In this document: positions 19,424-28,689 of the stretch, piece by piece
How the letters are laid out: the number at the start of each line of letters is the position of its first letter
Numbering within the stretch: position 1 is the stretch's first letter
DNA from: Eubacteriaceae bacterium
Lineage (GTDB): Bacteria > Bacillota > Clostridia > Eubacteriales > Anaerofustaceae
Direction of reading: 5' to 3'
DNA: 35,737 nt
Assembly (NCBI GenBank): GCA_012727485.1
Contig: JAAYHF010000045.1
Location: forward strand, 1-35,737
Notes under the pieces: generated by a model
What the model was told of the DNA's origin: nothing
The model's input: the letters and a program-made list of their open reading frames with translations, nothing else
Database searches by the model: none
Translations under genes and position numbers: made by a program

Positions 19424-20359
19424 ATGACAGATAGTTGCGAAATGATGGAAAAAACCGAGGAAATATCGTTCAAAAGGGTAAGCAAGGATCAAAAAGAGGC
19501 CGAAAAAATATTGCGCCCCGCCACAACCTTTATTCAAGATGCCTGGGCCCGCTTCAAGCGGAACAAGCTCGGTCTTGTGGGGCTTATCATAATTGTTATT
19601 ATGCTTATTTTCGCCATAATCGGGCCGATGGTTATTCCCTATGATTACCGCAGTCAATCCCTGGACAATGCCTTCAAGGCTCCGGGAGCCGAGCATTTGA
19701 TGGGAACGGATAATTTGGGGCGGGATATGTTCGTGCGCCTTGCCTACGGGGCGAGAATATCCTTGGCCTGCGGGTTTGCCGCAAGCCTTATCTCTTTGGG
19801 CATAGGCGTTATCTACGGCACGATCTCAGGCTATGCCGGGGGCAAGGTTGATGAAATAATGATGAGGATAGTCGATATTATTTCCTCGATCCCCTCAATG
19901 TTGTATGTGATACTGCTCATGGTGGTTTTGGGCAACAGCCTGACAAATGTTTTCATAGTCATCGGGGTGACAGGTTGGCTCGGAATGGCGAGGCTGGTGC
20001 GGGGGCAGGTGCTTTCCCTCAAGGAAAGGGAATTTGTGCTTGCCGCCAAGGTTTCCAATGTTTCGAATTGGCACATCATGTTAAAGCACCTTATCCCCAA
20101 TGCCTTCGGGCCGATAATCGTTTCCATGACCCTGAGCATTCCCAGCGCCATTTTCCTCGAAGCTTCGCTTCAATTTTTGGGGCTTGGTATTTCGGCTCCC
20201 ATGCCGAGTTGGGGAGGGCTTGCCCAGGAGGGTATTTCAGCCTTGAGAAGTTATCCTTATTTGCTCTGGTTTCCGGCGATTTTCATATCCGTTACCATTT
20301 TGGCCTTTAACTTTTTAGGCGATGCTCTCAGGGACGCGCTTGATCCCAAGCAGAATTAG
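19424..20359 (+). CDS. Oligopeptide/dipeptide ABC transporter permease (OppC/DppC-like)
   Basis: HLMGTDNLGRDMFVRLAYGARISL and EAA-like loop; OppC-type N-terminal DAWARFKRNKLGLVGL. Confidence 0.93.
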   Translation: MTDSCEMMEKTEEISFKRVSKDQKEAEKILRPATTFIQDAWARFKRNKLGLVGLIIIVIMLIFAIIGPMVIPYDYRSQSLDNAFKAPGAEHLMGTDNLGRDMFVRLAYGARISLACGFAASLISLGIGVIYGTISGYAGGKVDEIMMRIVDIISSIPSMLYVILLMVVLGNSLTNVFIVIGVTGWLGMARLVRGQVLSLKEREFVLAAKVSNVSNWHIMLKHLIPNAFGPIIVSMTLSIPSAIFLEASLQFLGLGISAPMPSWGGLAQEGISALRSYPYLLWFPAIFISVTILAFNFLGDALRDALDPKQN

Positions 20360-20368
20360 GGGGAAAAG

Positions 20369-21355
20369 ATGAACAATATTCTTGAAGTAAAAGAACTTTC
20401 CACCTCTTTTTTCACCAAATTCGGGGAAATAAAGGCGGTGGACAAAATATCCTTCACCCTTGAGGAAGGGGAAGTCATAGCCATAGTCGGGGAATCCGGC
20501 TCGGGCAAATCCGTGGCAAGTATGTCGATTATGGGTTTGGTGGATACAGGCGGCAAGATAGTGAACGGACAAATCCTTTTTAACGGCAAAGATGTGGTGG
20601 GTTTAAAGGAAAAGGAAATGGAAAAGATCCGCGGAAGCGAAATTAGCATGATTTTCCAAGATCCGATGACCTGCCTGAACCCCGTTTTCACCATCGGAAG
20701 CCAGATGGAGGAATCCTTAAAATTGCATTTTAAGGAAATGACCAAGGCTCAGCGCCATGAGAAGATAATCAATATGTTGGATATGGTGGGAATAGCCAAT
20801 CCCGAACAGCGCGCCAAGCAATATCCCCATGAGCTTTCCGGGGGAATGCGCCAAAGGGTGATGATAGCCATGAGCCTGCTTTGTAATCCGAAGCTTCTCA
20901 TAGCGGACGAACCCACCACCGCCCTCGATGTCACAATTCAGGCGCAGATTATAGATTTGATGCGTAATATTAAAGAAGAATTCAACACCGCCATTATTCT
21001 CATCACCCACGATTTGGGGGTTGTGGCTTCCATAGCCGACAAGGTGATGGTGATGTACTGCGGCGAGGTGGTGGAAAGCGCCGAGGTGAGAAAGCTTTAC
21101 TACGAATCCAAGCACCCCTACACCTGGGGTCTGCTGAAAGCCCTGCCCCGCCTTGATATGAAAGATAACGAGCTTCAGCCCATACCCGGCTCAACCCCGG
21201 ATCTGCTCTTGGAGCATGAGGGTTGCAATTTCTTCGAGAGGTGCGAATACGCCATGGAATGTTGCCGCAAGGCAAAGCCGCCGGTTTTCGAAGCGGGAGA
21301 GGCTCATAAGGTGAAATGCTGGAGATACCACCCCGATTTCAAGGAGGATATTTGA
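20369..21355 (+). CDS. Oligopeptide/dipeptide ABC transporter ATPase (OppD/DppD-like)
   Basis: GESGSGKSV, LSGGMRQRVMIA, LLIADEPTTALDVTIQAQI, C-terminal CNFFERCEYAMECCRKAKP. Confidence 0.94.
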   Translation: MNNILEVKELSTSFFTKFGEIKAVDKISFTLEEGEVIAIVGESGSGKSVASMSIMGLVDTGGKIVNGQILFNGKDVVGLKEKEMEKIRGSEISMIFQDPMTCLNPVFTIGSQMEESLKLHFKEMTKAQRHEKIINMLDMVGIANPEQRAKQYPHELSGGMRQRVMIAMSLLCNPKLLIADEPTTALDVTIQAQIIDLMRNIKEEFNTAIILITHDLGVVASIADKVMVMYCGEVVESAEVRKLYYESKHPYTWGLLKALPRLDMKDNELQPIPGSTPDLLLEHEGCNFFERCEYAMECCRKAKPPVFEAGEAHKVKCWRYHPDFKEDI

Positions 21356-21356
21356 G

Positions 21357-22361
21357 TTGAATACCATATTAAGCGTTAAAAACCTCAAAAAATACTTCCC
21401 GATAAAAAGGGAGGGTAAATTTTTCGGAGTGAAGCACGATGTGTTAAAGGCGGTGGACGATGTTTCCTTCGATATATACGAAGGGGAAACCCTGGGGCTT
21501 GTGGGGGAAAGCGGTTGCGGCAAAACCACCCTGGGGCGCACCATAATGCGCCTTTACGACCCCACGGGAGGGAAGATAATATTCAAGGGAGACGATATAA
21601 CCGAACTTGACCAAAAACAGCTTCACCCCTACCGCAAGGATATGCACATGATATTCCAAGATCCCTACGCTTCGCTCAACCCCCGCATGACCGTTTCCGA
21701 AATCATCATGGAATCCATGATAAACGACACCGCCCTTTCCGCATCACAGCGCAAGGAAAAGGTGCTTGAATTATTGGATTTGGTGGGGCTCAACAGCGAC
21801 CACGCCACCCGTTTCCCCCATGAATTCAGCGGAGGACAGCGGCAGAGGGTGGGAATTGCCCGTTCCTTGGCGGCGAATCCGAAATTCATAGTCTGCGACG
21901 AGCCCATAAGCGCCTTGGACGTTTCCATTCAGGCCCAGGTGGTGAATCTGCTAAAGGATCTCCAAAAGCGCCTCGGCTTGACTTATTTGTTTATTGCCCA
22001 TGATTTATCCATGGTTCAATATATTTCAGATCGTGTCGGTGTTATGTATTTGGGAAGAATGGTGGAATTGGCTTCCTCCGAGGAGCTTTATAAATCCCCC
22101 CTTCACCCCTACACCACCGCTCTTATGTCCGCCGTTCCGGTACCGGATCCGGATAAGGAAAGGCAAAAGAGGCGCATAATCGTTGAAGGGGAAGTTCCTT
22201 CGCCCATAAATCCCCCAAGCGGCTGTGCATTCAACACGAGATGCCCCAGGGCGACGGATAAATGCAGGGGTGTTGCTCCTTCCTTCACGGAAGTCACCCC
22301 GAATCACTTCGTTGCCTGCCATTTGTTCGATAACGAAAAGAAAGAGGAAAAAATTCAATGA
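21357..22361 (+). CDS. Oligopeptide/dipeptide ABC transporter ATPase (OppF/DppF-like)
   Basis: TTG start; GESGCGKTTLGRTIMRL, FSGGQRQRVGIARSL, CDEPISALDVSIQAQV, C-terminal CAFNTRCPRATDKC. Confidence 0.94.
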   Translation: MNTILSVKNLKKYFPIKREGKFFGVKHDVLKAVDDVSFDIYEGETLGLVGESGCGKTTLGRTIMRLYDPTGGKIIFKGDDITELDQKQLHPYRKDMHMIFQDPYASLNPRMTVSEIIMESMINDTALSASQRKEKVLELLDLVGLNSDHATRFPHEFSGGQRQRVGIARSLAANPKFIVCDEPISALDVSIQAQVVNLLKDLQKRLGLTYLFIAHDLSMVQYISDRVGVMYLGRMVELASSEELYKSPLHPYTTALMSAVPVPDPDKERQKRRIIVEGEVPSPINPPSGCAFNTRCPRATDKCRGVAPSFTEVTPNHFVACHLFDNEKKEEKIQ

Positions 22362-23956
22362 AAAAATTGACCCTGCTGCTCCTTTCACTGCTGCTTATAG
22401 CCGGCTTTGCGGGATGCGGCCAGACCGGACAGGACGAAGGCGGCGTAAAACGCCTTAATTACAATATCGGTTATGATCCCGATACTTTTGACCCCCAGGC
22501 CTGCAATAACTTGGAAAATAATGTTATATTAACCCAGATATACGATACCCTTTTAAGAGAAAACCTCAATGGCGTATTCGAACCCTCCCTTGCCGAATCC
22601 TACACGGTAAGCGAGGACGGCCTCGTTTACACCTTCATTCTCAAGGAAGGCTTGAAGTTTGCGGACGGCAGCCCGCTTACCACCGAAGACGTTATCTATT
22701 CCTGGGCAAGAGCTTTGGATCCGGCCAACGCTTTTGAGTATGCTTATCAGCTTTATTACATAAAGAACGGCGAAAGCTACAATATGGGCAATGCTTCCGC
22801 CTCCGATCTCGGCCTTAAAGCCGTTGACGCACGCACCCTCGAAGTTACCCTGGAAAACCCCGCGCCCTATTTCGCTTCCCTCACCGGGTTCGGAACTTAC
22901 GGAGTAATAAGCAAGGCCTTTGCCGAAGCTCAGGCGACCTACGGTGCGGATTTGGATTCCACCCTTGCAAGCGGGCCGTTCATGCCTGCCGAATGGGTAA
23001 AGGAACAGTATCTCAAAGTCGTTAAGAACCCCAATTATTGGGATGCCGCCACTGTGAAGATAGATGAACTTTATATTTACGCAGTTTCTGAGTCTGCCAC
23101 GGAAATTCAGATGTATGAAACAGGGCAGTTGGATATAACTTCCAGATCAATGTCCACCGCCGACCAGAAAAGGCTTGCCGAAGAAGGTGTGCTTCAAATT
23201 CGCGGCAACCTCAGCAACCGCTATATCATGGTTAATAATACCCACGAAGCAATCAATGATGTTCGCGTCAGAAAGGCTCTGTGCCTCGCATTGGATCGCG
23301 AATCCATCGCAGTTAATGTCGTAAACAACGCCACCGCCATCGGAGGATTTATCCCCAATAAAATGGCTGCTGTGGACGATCCCTCAAAACTTTTCCGCAC
23401 CGAGGATCTTATTCCCGCCAACGGAGATTTGGAACAGGCAAAGGCACTTTTGGCCGAAGCCGGCTATCCCGAAGGTAAGGGCTTCCCCGTTTTGGAAATG
23501 CTTTACACCACAAACGAAGCCAATAAGGCTCTGGCAGAAGCTCTTGCCGAAATGTGGAGAACGAATCTCGGTATAGAAGTGAAAGCCGTCAACCTCGAAG
23601 GTGCAGTCAGGAGAGAGCGCAAGGACAGCGGAGATTTCGACTTCTCGTTGGACGGTTGGTCCACCGACTATATGGATCCCTATTCGTTCCTCGAACTTGC
23701 CTTGTCCAACAATGCTTACAACGAAGGACAATACTCCAATCCCGAATACGATGCTCTGCTTAAGACAGCCAAATCTTCCAACGATCAGACAGTCCGTCAG
23801 AATGCAATGGCCGCCGCAGAGAAAATACTTATCGAAGATATGGGAGTAATTCCCCTGTATGTTTCCCAAGGCTCTTATCTCCAAAAGGATAATGTTATAA
23901 ATGTTTACTATTCGCTTATGGGCGGAACTGACTTCAAATGGGCGGAGATTAAATAA
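22358..23956 (+). CDS. Peptide-binding lipoprotein (OppA/DppA-like, SBP family 5)
   Basis: Lipobox LLLIAGFAGC; SBP_bac_5 features SYTVSEDGLVYTFILKEGLKFADGSPLTTEDVIYSWARALDP. Confidence 0.93.
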   Translation: MKKLTLLLLSLLLIAGFAGCGQTGQDEGGVKRLNYNIGYDPDTFDPQACNNLENNVILTQIYDTLLRENLNGVFEPSLAESYTVSEDGLVYTFILKEGLKFADGSPLTTEDVIYSWARALDPANAFEYAYQLYYIKNGESYNMGNASASDLGLKAVDARTLEVTLENPAPYFASLTGFGTYGVISKAFAEAQATYGADLDSTLASGPFMPAEWVKEQYLKVVKNPNYWDAATVKIDELYIYAVSESATEIQMYETGQLDITSRSMSTADQKRLAEEGVLQIRGNLSNRYIMVNNTHEAINDVRVRKALCLALDRESIAVNVVNNATAIGGFIPNKMAAVDDPSKLFRTEDLIPANGDLEQAKALLAEAGYPEGKGFPVLEMLYTTNEANKALAEALAEMWRTNLGIEVKAVNLEGAVRRERKDSGDFDFSLDGWSTDYMDPYSFLELALSNNAYNEGQYSNPEYDALLKTAKSSNDQTVRQNAMAAAEKILIEDMGVIPLYVSQGSYLQKDNVINVYYSLMGGTDFKWAEIK

Positions 23957-23958
23957 CA

Positions 23959-25077
23959 ATGGCTGAAAAGAAAGAAAAAGAACGCATTTTAGAACCCTAC
24001 GGCGACGTTGATTTGCAGATGATGGAAGATTTCTGCCAGGCTAAGGGAGTTTCCGGGCAGGAAAAGGAAGCGAGCAGAGTGATGAAAAGGTATCTGGAAG
24101 GTTATGTGGATACCATTGAATACGACAACCTCGGCTCGATAATCGGTTGCAAGAAGGGCGAAGGAGAAGGCCCCAAGGTCGCATTCTTCGGCCATTTGGA
24201 CGAAGTCGGCTTCTATGTAATCAAAATAGAGGAAGAAGGCTATATCCGCCTTTCCAAAGCCGGCGGAATGTGGGGTCATGTGCTTTTGGCTCAGGAGGTC
24301 ATGATCACCACCAGAGAGGGCAAGGAAATCATCGGCATGATAAGCGCCCCCGCACCCCACGGTATGCCCGAGGAGGTTGCCAAGAGGGTCAAGGATTTGG
24401 ACGAGCTTTTTGTCGATATAGGCGTATGCGATAAGCAGGAAGCCGAAGCCCTTGGGATCCGCAAGGGCGATATGGTCACCCCCGTGGCGGCCTTCCGCGT
24501 CATGTCAAACCCCAACTATCTTATGGCTAAGGCCTGGGACGACAGAATAGGCGGCATTATCGCCACAGATATAGTCAGACACTTAAAGGGCGAAAAGCTC
24601 AAGGCCGATGTTTACGCCGTGGGCAGTGTGCAGGAAGAAGTGGGCTTAAGGGGAGCTAAAACCGCCGCTTATGCGGTTTCCCCGGATATAGGCATCGCAC
24701 TGGACGTAACCCTTGCCAACGATGTGCCGGACAGCAAATTCGGAGAGCCTCTGGGAAGCGGCGTCACCCTAACCATAATGGACGGCTCCGCCATCGCCAA
24801 CCGTGAGTTGGTATATTACATGGAGGATCTTTGCAAGGAATTGGGCATCACCTATATCCACGACATATTCCTTCGGGGAGGCACGGACAGCGGAGAGATT
24901 CACACCACCAAAAACGGAATAGTGAATATGACAATCTCCATTCCCGCCCGTTCCATTCACTCCCACAGAGGGATAATCCACCGCAAAGACTATGCGGATA
25001 CCGTCAAGCTCTTGACGGAATTTGCCCGCAGAGTGGACTGGGATCTGGTGTATAAATTCAGGGCAAGCAATATCTGA
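23959..25077 (+). CDS. M42-family metallopeptidase (glutamyl aminopeptidase/endoglucanase-type)
   Basis: GHLDEVGFYV, KAWDDRIGG, SVQEEVGLRGAKTAAY, RGGTDSGEIH, IPARSIHSHRGI. Confidence 0.93.
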   Translation: MAEKKEKERILEPYGDVDLQMMEDFCQAKGVSGQEKEASRVMKRYLEGYVDTIEYDNLGSIIGCKKGEGEGPKVAFFGHLDEVGFYVIKIEEEGYIRLSKAGGMWGHVLLAQEVMITTREGKEIIGMISAPAPHGMPEEVAKRVKDLDELFVDIGVCDKQEAEALGIRKGDMVTPVAAFRVMSNPNYLMAKAWDDRIGGIIATDIVRHLKGEKLKADVYAVGSVQEEVGLRGAKTAAYAVSPDIGIALDVTLANDVPDSKFGEPLGSGVTLTIMDGSAIANRELVYYMEDLCKELGITYIHDIFLRGGTDSGEIHTTKNGIVNMTISIPARSIHSHRGIIHRKDYADTVKLLTEFARRVDWDLVYKFRASNI

Positions 25078-25099
25078 AGCATTTGATTAAAACAAAAGG

Positions 25100-25135
25100 A
25101 AACCCTTCGGGCATAAATCCCGAAGGGTTTCTTTT
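25100..25135 (+). terminator. Rho-independent terminator at end of peptide operon
   Basis: AAACCCTTCGGG / CCCGAAGGGTTT hairpin followed by CTTTTT. Confidence 0.9.
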
Positions 25136-25185
25136 TCGGCGTTAAAACCCAAGGACAACCTTCGGAGTTTATGCCCGAAAAGTAT

Positions 25186-25368
25186 TAAGGCAATCGCACA
25201 CGGTCGATAGACAGCATAATTGAAGCCAAAAGGCAAAATTGGATTTTTGATTATTTAAGGCGTTTATCGCATGAAAGCAACCCTGTTCAAAGGCAAGAAT
25301 AATATTCAAGAAGATAGCATTTATATCTTAAGCAAAAGGTAAGGTTTCTTTTTTATGGTTTGCTTTTA
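25186..25368. repeat. Dispersed intergenic repeat, copy B
   Basis: Colinear with 16599-16780; contains imperfect inverted repeat GCATGAAAGCAACCC (25269) / GGTTTGCTTTTATGC (25358), 13 of 15 positions pairing. Confidence 0.8.
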
Positions 25369-25388
25369 TGCGTTATAACACCTAAATT

Positions 25389-25660
25389 CATCGGATTTAC
25401 ATCAAAACCTTTTTCTGTCAGAGTCCGAAGGTCATCTGATTTACGGTTTCACAAGAACATTCTTCGGGTGAACTCGAACATCATCTGATTTACGGTTTAG
25501 CATCACAAGAACATATTTCGGTATACCCGAAGACTATTTAATTTTCGAATTCTCACCATAAGAACATACTTCGGGTTCACACCACAAGAACATTTTTCGG
25601 GTTTTGTACCCGAAAGTCATCTGATTTACGGTTTAGCACCAAAGGAACATTCGAATTTTC
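25389..25660. repeat. Irregular intergenic repeat cluster
   Basis: CATCTGATTTACGGTTT at 25433, 25482, 25618 (variant near 25389); (C)ACAAGAACAT(A/T)(C/T)TTCGGGT-type motifs near 25450, 25504, 25558, 25573. Confidence 0.8.
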
Positions 25661-25814
25661 CCCGCGATACCCTTCGGCTCAACGCAAAAAATCAACCGAT
25701 TTCTTTACTCGAAGGAATTGCCTTTTGCGCTCTTTCGCGTTTTTTAAGCAATACCCAAATGCAAAAAGGTCAAATAAGGTTATAATATCTTTTAGAACGA
25801 TGAAGGGAACCGAT

Positions 25815-26348
25815 ATGGCCGAAAGAGAAGATAATGCTTTTTACTATTGTCTTTTTTGCAGAACGACATACGAAAAAAAGATAATGGAGGATATCTCCCG
25901 AAAACAGCCCGAGCTTAAATCCACTTCCCTTTATAAGGACAAATGGAAGATAACCGGGGGCATACGCAGTACGGTAAAGGAAAATATGTTGCCGGGCTAT
26001 GTTTTCATTCGCAGTGAGCAGGCCTTGGAACACGGCTTTTTCAGGGGTATGGCGAATGTTATCCGCCTTTTGGGCAATCCGGATATGGGTTATGCCCTTG
26101 ACGAGGGCAATTTGAAATTCGCAAAATGGGTCTTTGAATACAACGGACTTATTAAAACCTCCCTCGGCTACACCGTGGGCGGGCGGGTGGTTATCACCGA
26201 AGGCCCCCTTAAGGATTTGGAGGGCAGTATAGAAAAGGTGAACAAGCCCCGTCAGGTGATGCTGGTGAACATCGGCTTCGATGATAAGGAGATAAAGGTC
26301 TGGTTACCCTTCCTTTACGCCCGGGAGGAGGAAGAAGGCGGTTCGTAG
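25815..26348 (+). CDS. NusG-paralogue transcription antiterminator (LoaP-like)
   Basis: N-terminal NGN-like domain (YYCLFCRTTYEKKIMEDI...LPGYVFIRSE...GMANVIRLLGNP) and KOW-like GGRVVITEGPLKDLEGSIEKVNKPRQVMLVNI. ATG 25815 with AGGGA RBS preferred over track start 25725. Confidence 0.82.
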   Translation: MAEREDNAFYYCLFCRTTYEKKIMEDISRKQPELKSTSLYKDKWKITGGIRSTVKENMLPGYVFIRSEQALEHGFFRGMANVIRLLGNPDMGYALDEGNLKFAKWVFEYNGLIKTSLGYTVGGRVVITEGPLKDLEGSIEKVNKPRQVMLVNIGFDDKEIKVWLPFLYAREEEEGGS

Positions 26349-26461
26349 AATTAAGGATTTATTCTTTATTGTTCCTAAAACCGCTTTCGGGCGGGGATTG
26401 ATGATAAAATCAATCTAAATTAAAAGCTGAAATAAAACATTTAAAAGAGAGGCGGCAGGAA

Positions 26462-26827
26462 ATGATAAAAGGTTTACACCACATAGCGATAATAGTTTCG
26501 CAAAAAAGCTCGCTGAAATTCTACGAAGCGCTGGGTTTCAAGGAGGTTTCTTCACTATTTCGGGAGGAGCGCAAAGACGAGATTGTGATGATGGAGGGAA
26601 ACGGGATAACCCTGGAAATTTTCATCGACCCGACCCACCCCGCCAGAGTGACCAATCCGGAGGCCAACGGACTGCGCCACATCGCCTTTGAGGTGGACGA
26701 TGTGGAGAAAACGGCCCTCTCCCTCAGTGAATACAACCCCGAACCGGTGAAGGTCAGCCCCATTTCGGGAAAGAAGATAACCTTCTTAAAGGATCCGGAC
26801 GGACAGCCCATAGAATTGCACGAATAG
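26462..26827 (+). CDS. VOC-family (glyoxalase/bleomycin-resistance-like) protein
   Basis: KGLHHIAIIVSQKSSLKFYEALGFKEV...GLRHIAFEVDDVEKT...FLKDPDGQPIELHE. Confidence 0.9.
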   Translation: MIKGLHHIAIIVSQKSSLKFYEALGFKEVSSLFREERKDEIVMMEGNGITLEIFIDPTHPARVTNPEANGLRHIAFEVDDVEKTALSLSEYNPEPVKVSPISGKKITFLKDPDGQPIELHE

Positions 26828-26836
26828 GGTGAAGAA

Positions 26837-27469
26837 ATGTATAAAAATGTTATAAAAAGGCTTTTGGATATTATCCTTTCGGTTATGGCGCTGATAGTTT
26901 TGGCGCTCCCCCTTATTTTTGTTGCCCTGCTGATAAAAATCGACGATCCGGGCCCCGCCCTTTTCTTCCAAAAGCGGGTGGGTAAGAAGGAAAACGGTGA
27001 GATCACCTATTTTCAGCTTGCGAAATTCCGCACGATGAAAATGTCCACCCCCCACGATGTCCCCACCCATCAGCTTGAAAACCCGCAACAATATATAACG
27101 AAGGTGGGAAAGTTTTTAAGAAAGACCTCTTTGGACGAACTGCCCCAGCTTCTGAACATATTAAGCGGAAAAATGAGCTTCATAGGCCCCCGCCCCGCCC
27201 TTTGGAATCAATACGATTTGATCGAAGAAAGGGAAAAATATTCGGCCAACGACATTCTCCCCGGCTTGACGGGCTGGGCGCAGATAAACGGCAGGGACGA
27301 GCTGGAAATTCCCGTTAAGGCGAAATTGGACGGGGATTACGCCGCCAAGTTAAGCTTCGCCATGGACGTGAAATGCTTTTTCGGCACCATAACCGCCGTG
27401 CTTAAAAAGGAAGGCGTGGTGGAAGGGGGAACGGGGGAGCTTAATAGGAATAAGACGGACGAAAAATAA
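26837..27469 (+). CDS. Bacterial sugar transferase (undecaprenyl-phosphate sugar phosphotransferase, exopolysaccharide priming type)
   Basis: KRLLDIILSVMALIVLALPLI..., GPALFFQKRVG, FRTMKM, LRKTSLDELPQLLNILSGKMSFIGPRPA, LPGLTGWAQINGRDEL. Confidence 0.94.
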   Translation: MYKNVIKRLLDIILSVMALIVLALPLIFVALLIKIDDPGPALFFQKRVGKKENGEITYFQLAKFRTMKMSTPHDVPTHQLENPQQYITKVGKFLRKTSLDELPQLLNILSGKMSFIGPRPALWNQYDLIEEREKYSANDILPGLTGWAQINGRDELEIPVKAKLDGDYAAKLSFAMDVKCFFGTITAVLKKEGVVEGGTGELNRNKTDEK

Positions 27470-27481
27470 CATAAAAGGAAC

Positions 27482-27506
27482 GCTTGACGAATCAAGCCTA
27501 GTTTTT
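27482..27506 (+). terminator. Terminator after sugar transferase gene
   Basis: GCTTGA-CGAA-TCAAGC hairpin followed by CTAGTTTTT. Confidence 0.65.
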
Positions 27507-27611
27507 CTCATGTAAGATTTTCCTTGCGTTATAAGGCATCGCCGCATAAATCGCAGTCGGTAATATACAATTATCTCGACGGCTTTCCTCGCAAGGGTAA
27601 GGTTAATGGGA

Positions 27612-27655
27612 TTTAAGGCGGTTGCCGCATGAAAGCGACCCTTACCAAAGGCGGC
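27612..27655. repeat. Partial, diverged copy C of the dispersed intergenic repeat
   Basis: TTTAAGGCGGTTGCCGCATGAAAGCGACCCTTACCAAAGGC resembles TTTAAGGCGTTTATCGCATGAAAGCAACCCTGTTCAAAGGC of copy B. Confidence 0.6.
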
Positions 27656-28083
27656 GCAAAAGCGCAGGAGGGGCTTTCCTTATCGTTAAAAGAAGATAGG
27701 TCTCTTTTCCGAAGTTTACTTAGTCTTGTGCAATACGATGTCGAATGACCCGCAGAACTGTCATTGAACTGCGGGCTTTATATTTCTCATATTCTTCTTT
27801 GAAGCAACCGGGGATAAACCATGTAAATCGGGCGCAGTTCAACGCCTTTCGTCAAAGACAAGCGAATTAAAGCTAACCCTCGGCGGGCTTCTTTAGCCAA
27901 ATTCGGATTTATCGGCGTAATCTCTGCGTTATGCTTTCTTTATTTTAAGACCTAAGGTGTCTTATGCCCGTGTTTATGCTTATTGGATTTGCGGCTTTTT
28001 CGTTGTTTTGCGGTTGTGCCGATTTGCGCGGACGGCGACGATTTATCGGGGGGTATCCTTTTTGGCGCAAAGAAAATGTATAT

Positions 28084-28689
28084 TTATGCGTTTTTCTCCT
28101 GCTTGTCTACCCAGTTTTTGAAAGTCACATGACTCACCCCCAAAATCGCAGCCGCGTCCCTTGTGCTTATATTTCCCTTGAGATAGGCTCTTTTGAGCCT
28201 CGGAAACTGCGGGGGGATAGGTATGGGTTTTCTGCCGAATTTAACCCCCCTTATTTTTGCCGCCTCAATGCCCTCCGCCTGTCTTTGGCGTATCATCTGC
28301 CTTTCGGTTTCCGCCACATAGCTGAGCAACTGCAAAACAATATCTGCAATCAAGACCCCGGTCAGATCCTTTCCCTTTCTCGTGTCCAAAAGGGGCATAT
28401 CCAAAACCACCACCGCCGCCTTTATGTCTCTGGTAATGTAGCGCCATTGTTCCAAAATCTCGCTGTAATTGCGCCCGAGCCTGTCAATGCTTTTAATGAC
28501 CAATATGTCCCCCTCCCTGAGATTGCATATAAGCTTTTTATAGCCGGGTCGCTCGAAATCCTTGCCTGATTGCTTGTCCGAAATAATGTTTCTTTTTTTT
28601 ATTCCGAAATTTGTCATGGCAATGACCTGCCTGTCCTCGTTTTGTTCCTTGGACGATACTCGAATATAGCCGTAAGTTTTTCCTTCCAT
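28084..28689 (-). CDS. Serine recombinase/resolvase family protein
   Basis: YGYIRVSSKEQNEDRQ catalytic-Ser motif, DKQSGKDFERPGYKKL, IKSIDRLGRNYSEIL, C-terminal HTH (STRDAAAILGVSHVTFKNWV). ATG 28689 with GGAGG RBS. Confidence 0.93.
   Translation of the reverse strand: MEGKTYGYIRVSSKEQNEDRQVIAMTNFGIKKRNIISDKQSGKDFERPGYKKLICNLREGDILVIKSIDRLGRNYSEILEQWRYITRDIKAAVVVLDMPLLDTRKGKDLTGVLIADIVLQLLSYVAETERQMIRQRQAEGIEAAKIRGVKFGRKPIPIPPQFPRLKRAYLKGNISTRDAAAILGVSHVTFKNWVDKQEKNA

Noticed and set aside
25389-25660. CRISPR array
   Set aside because: Repeats are unevenly spaced and degenerate, there are two interleaved motifs, and no cas genes are in the window.
27964-28569. 201-aa plus-strand ORF
   Set aside because: Antisense to the serine recombinase, which carries all expected motifs.
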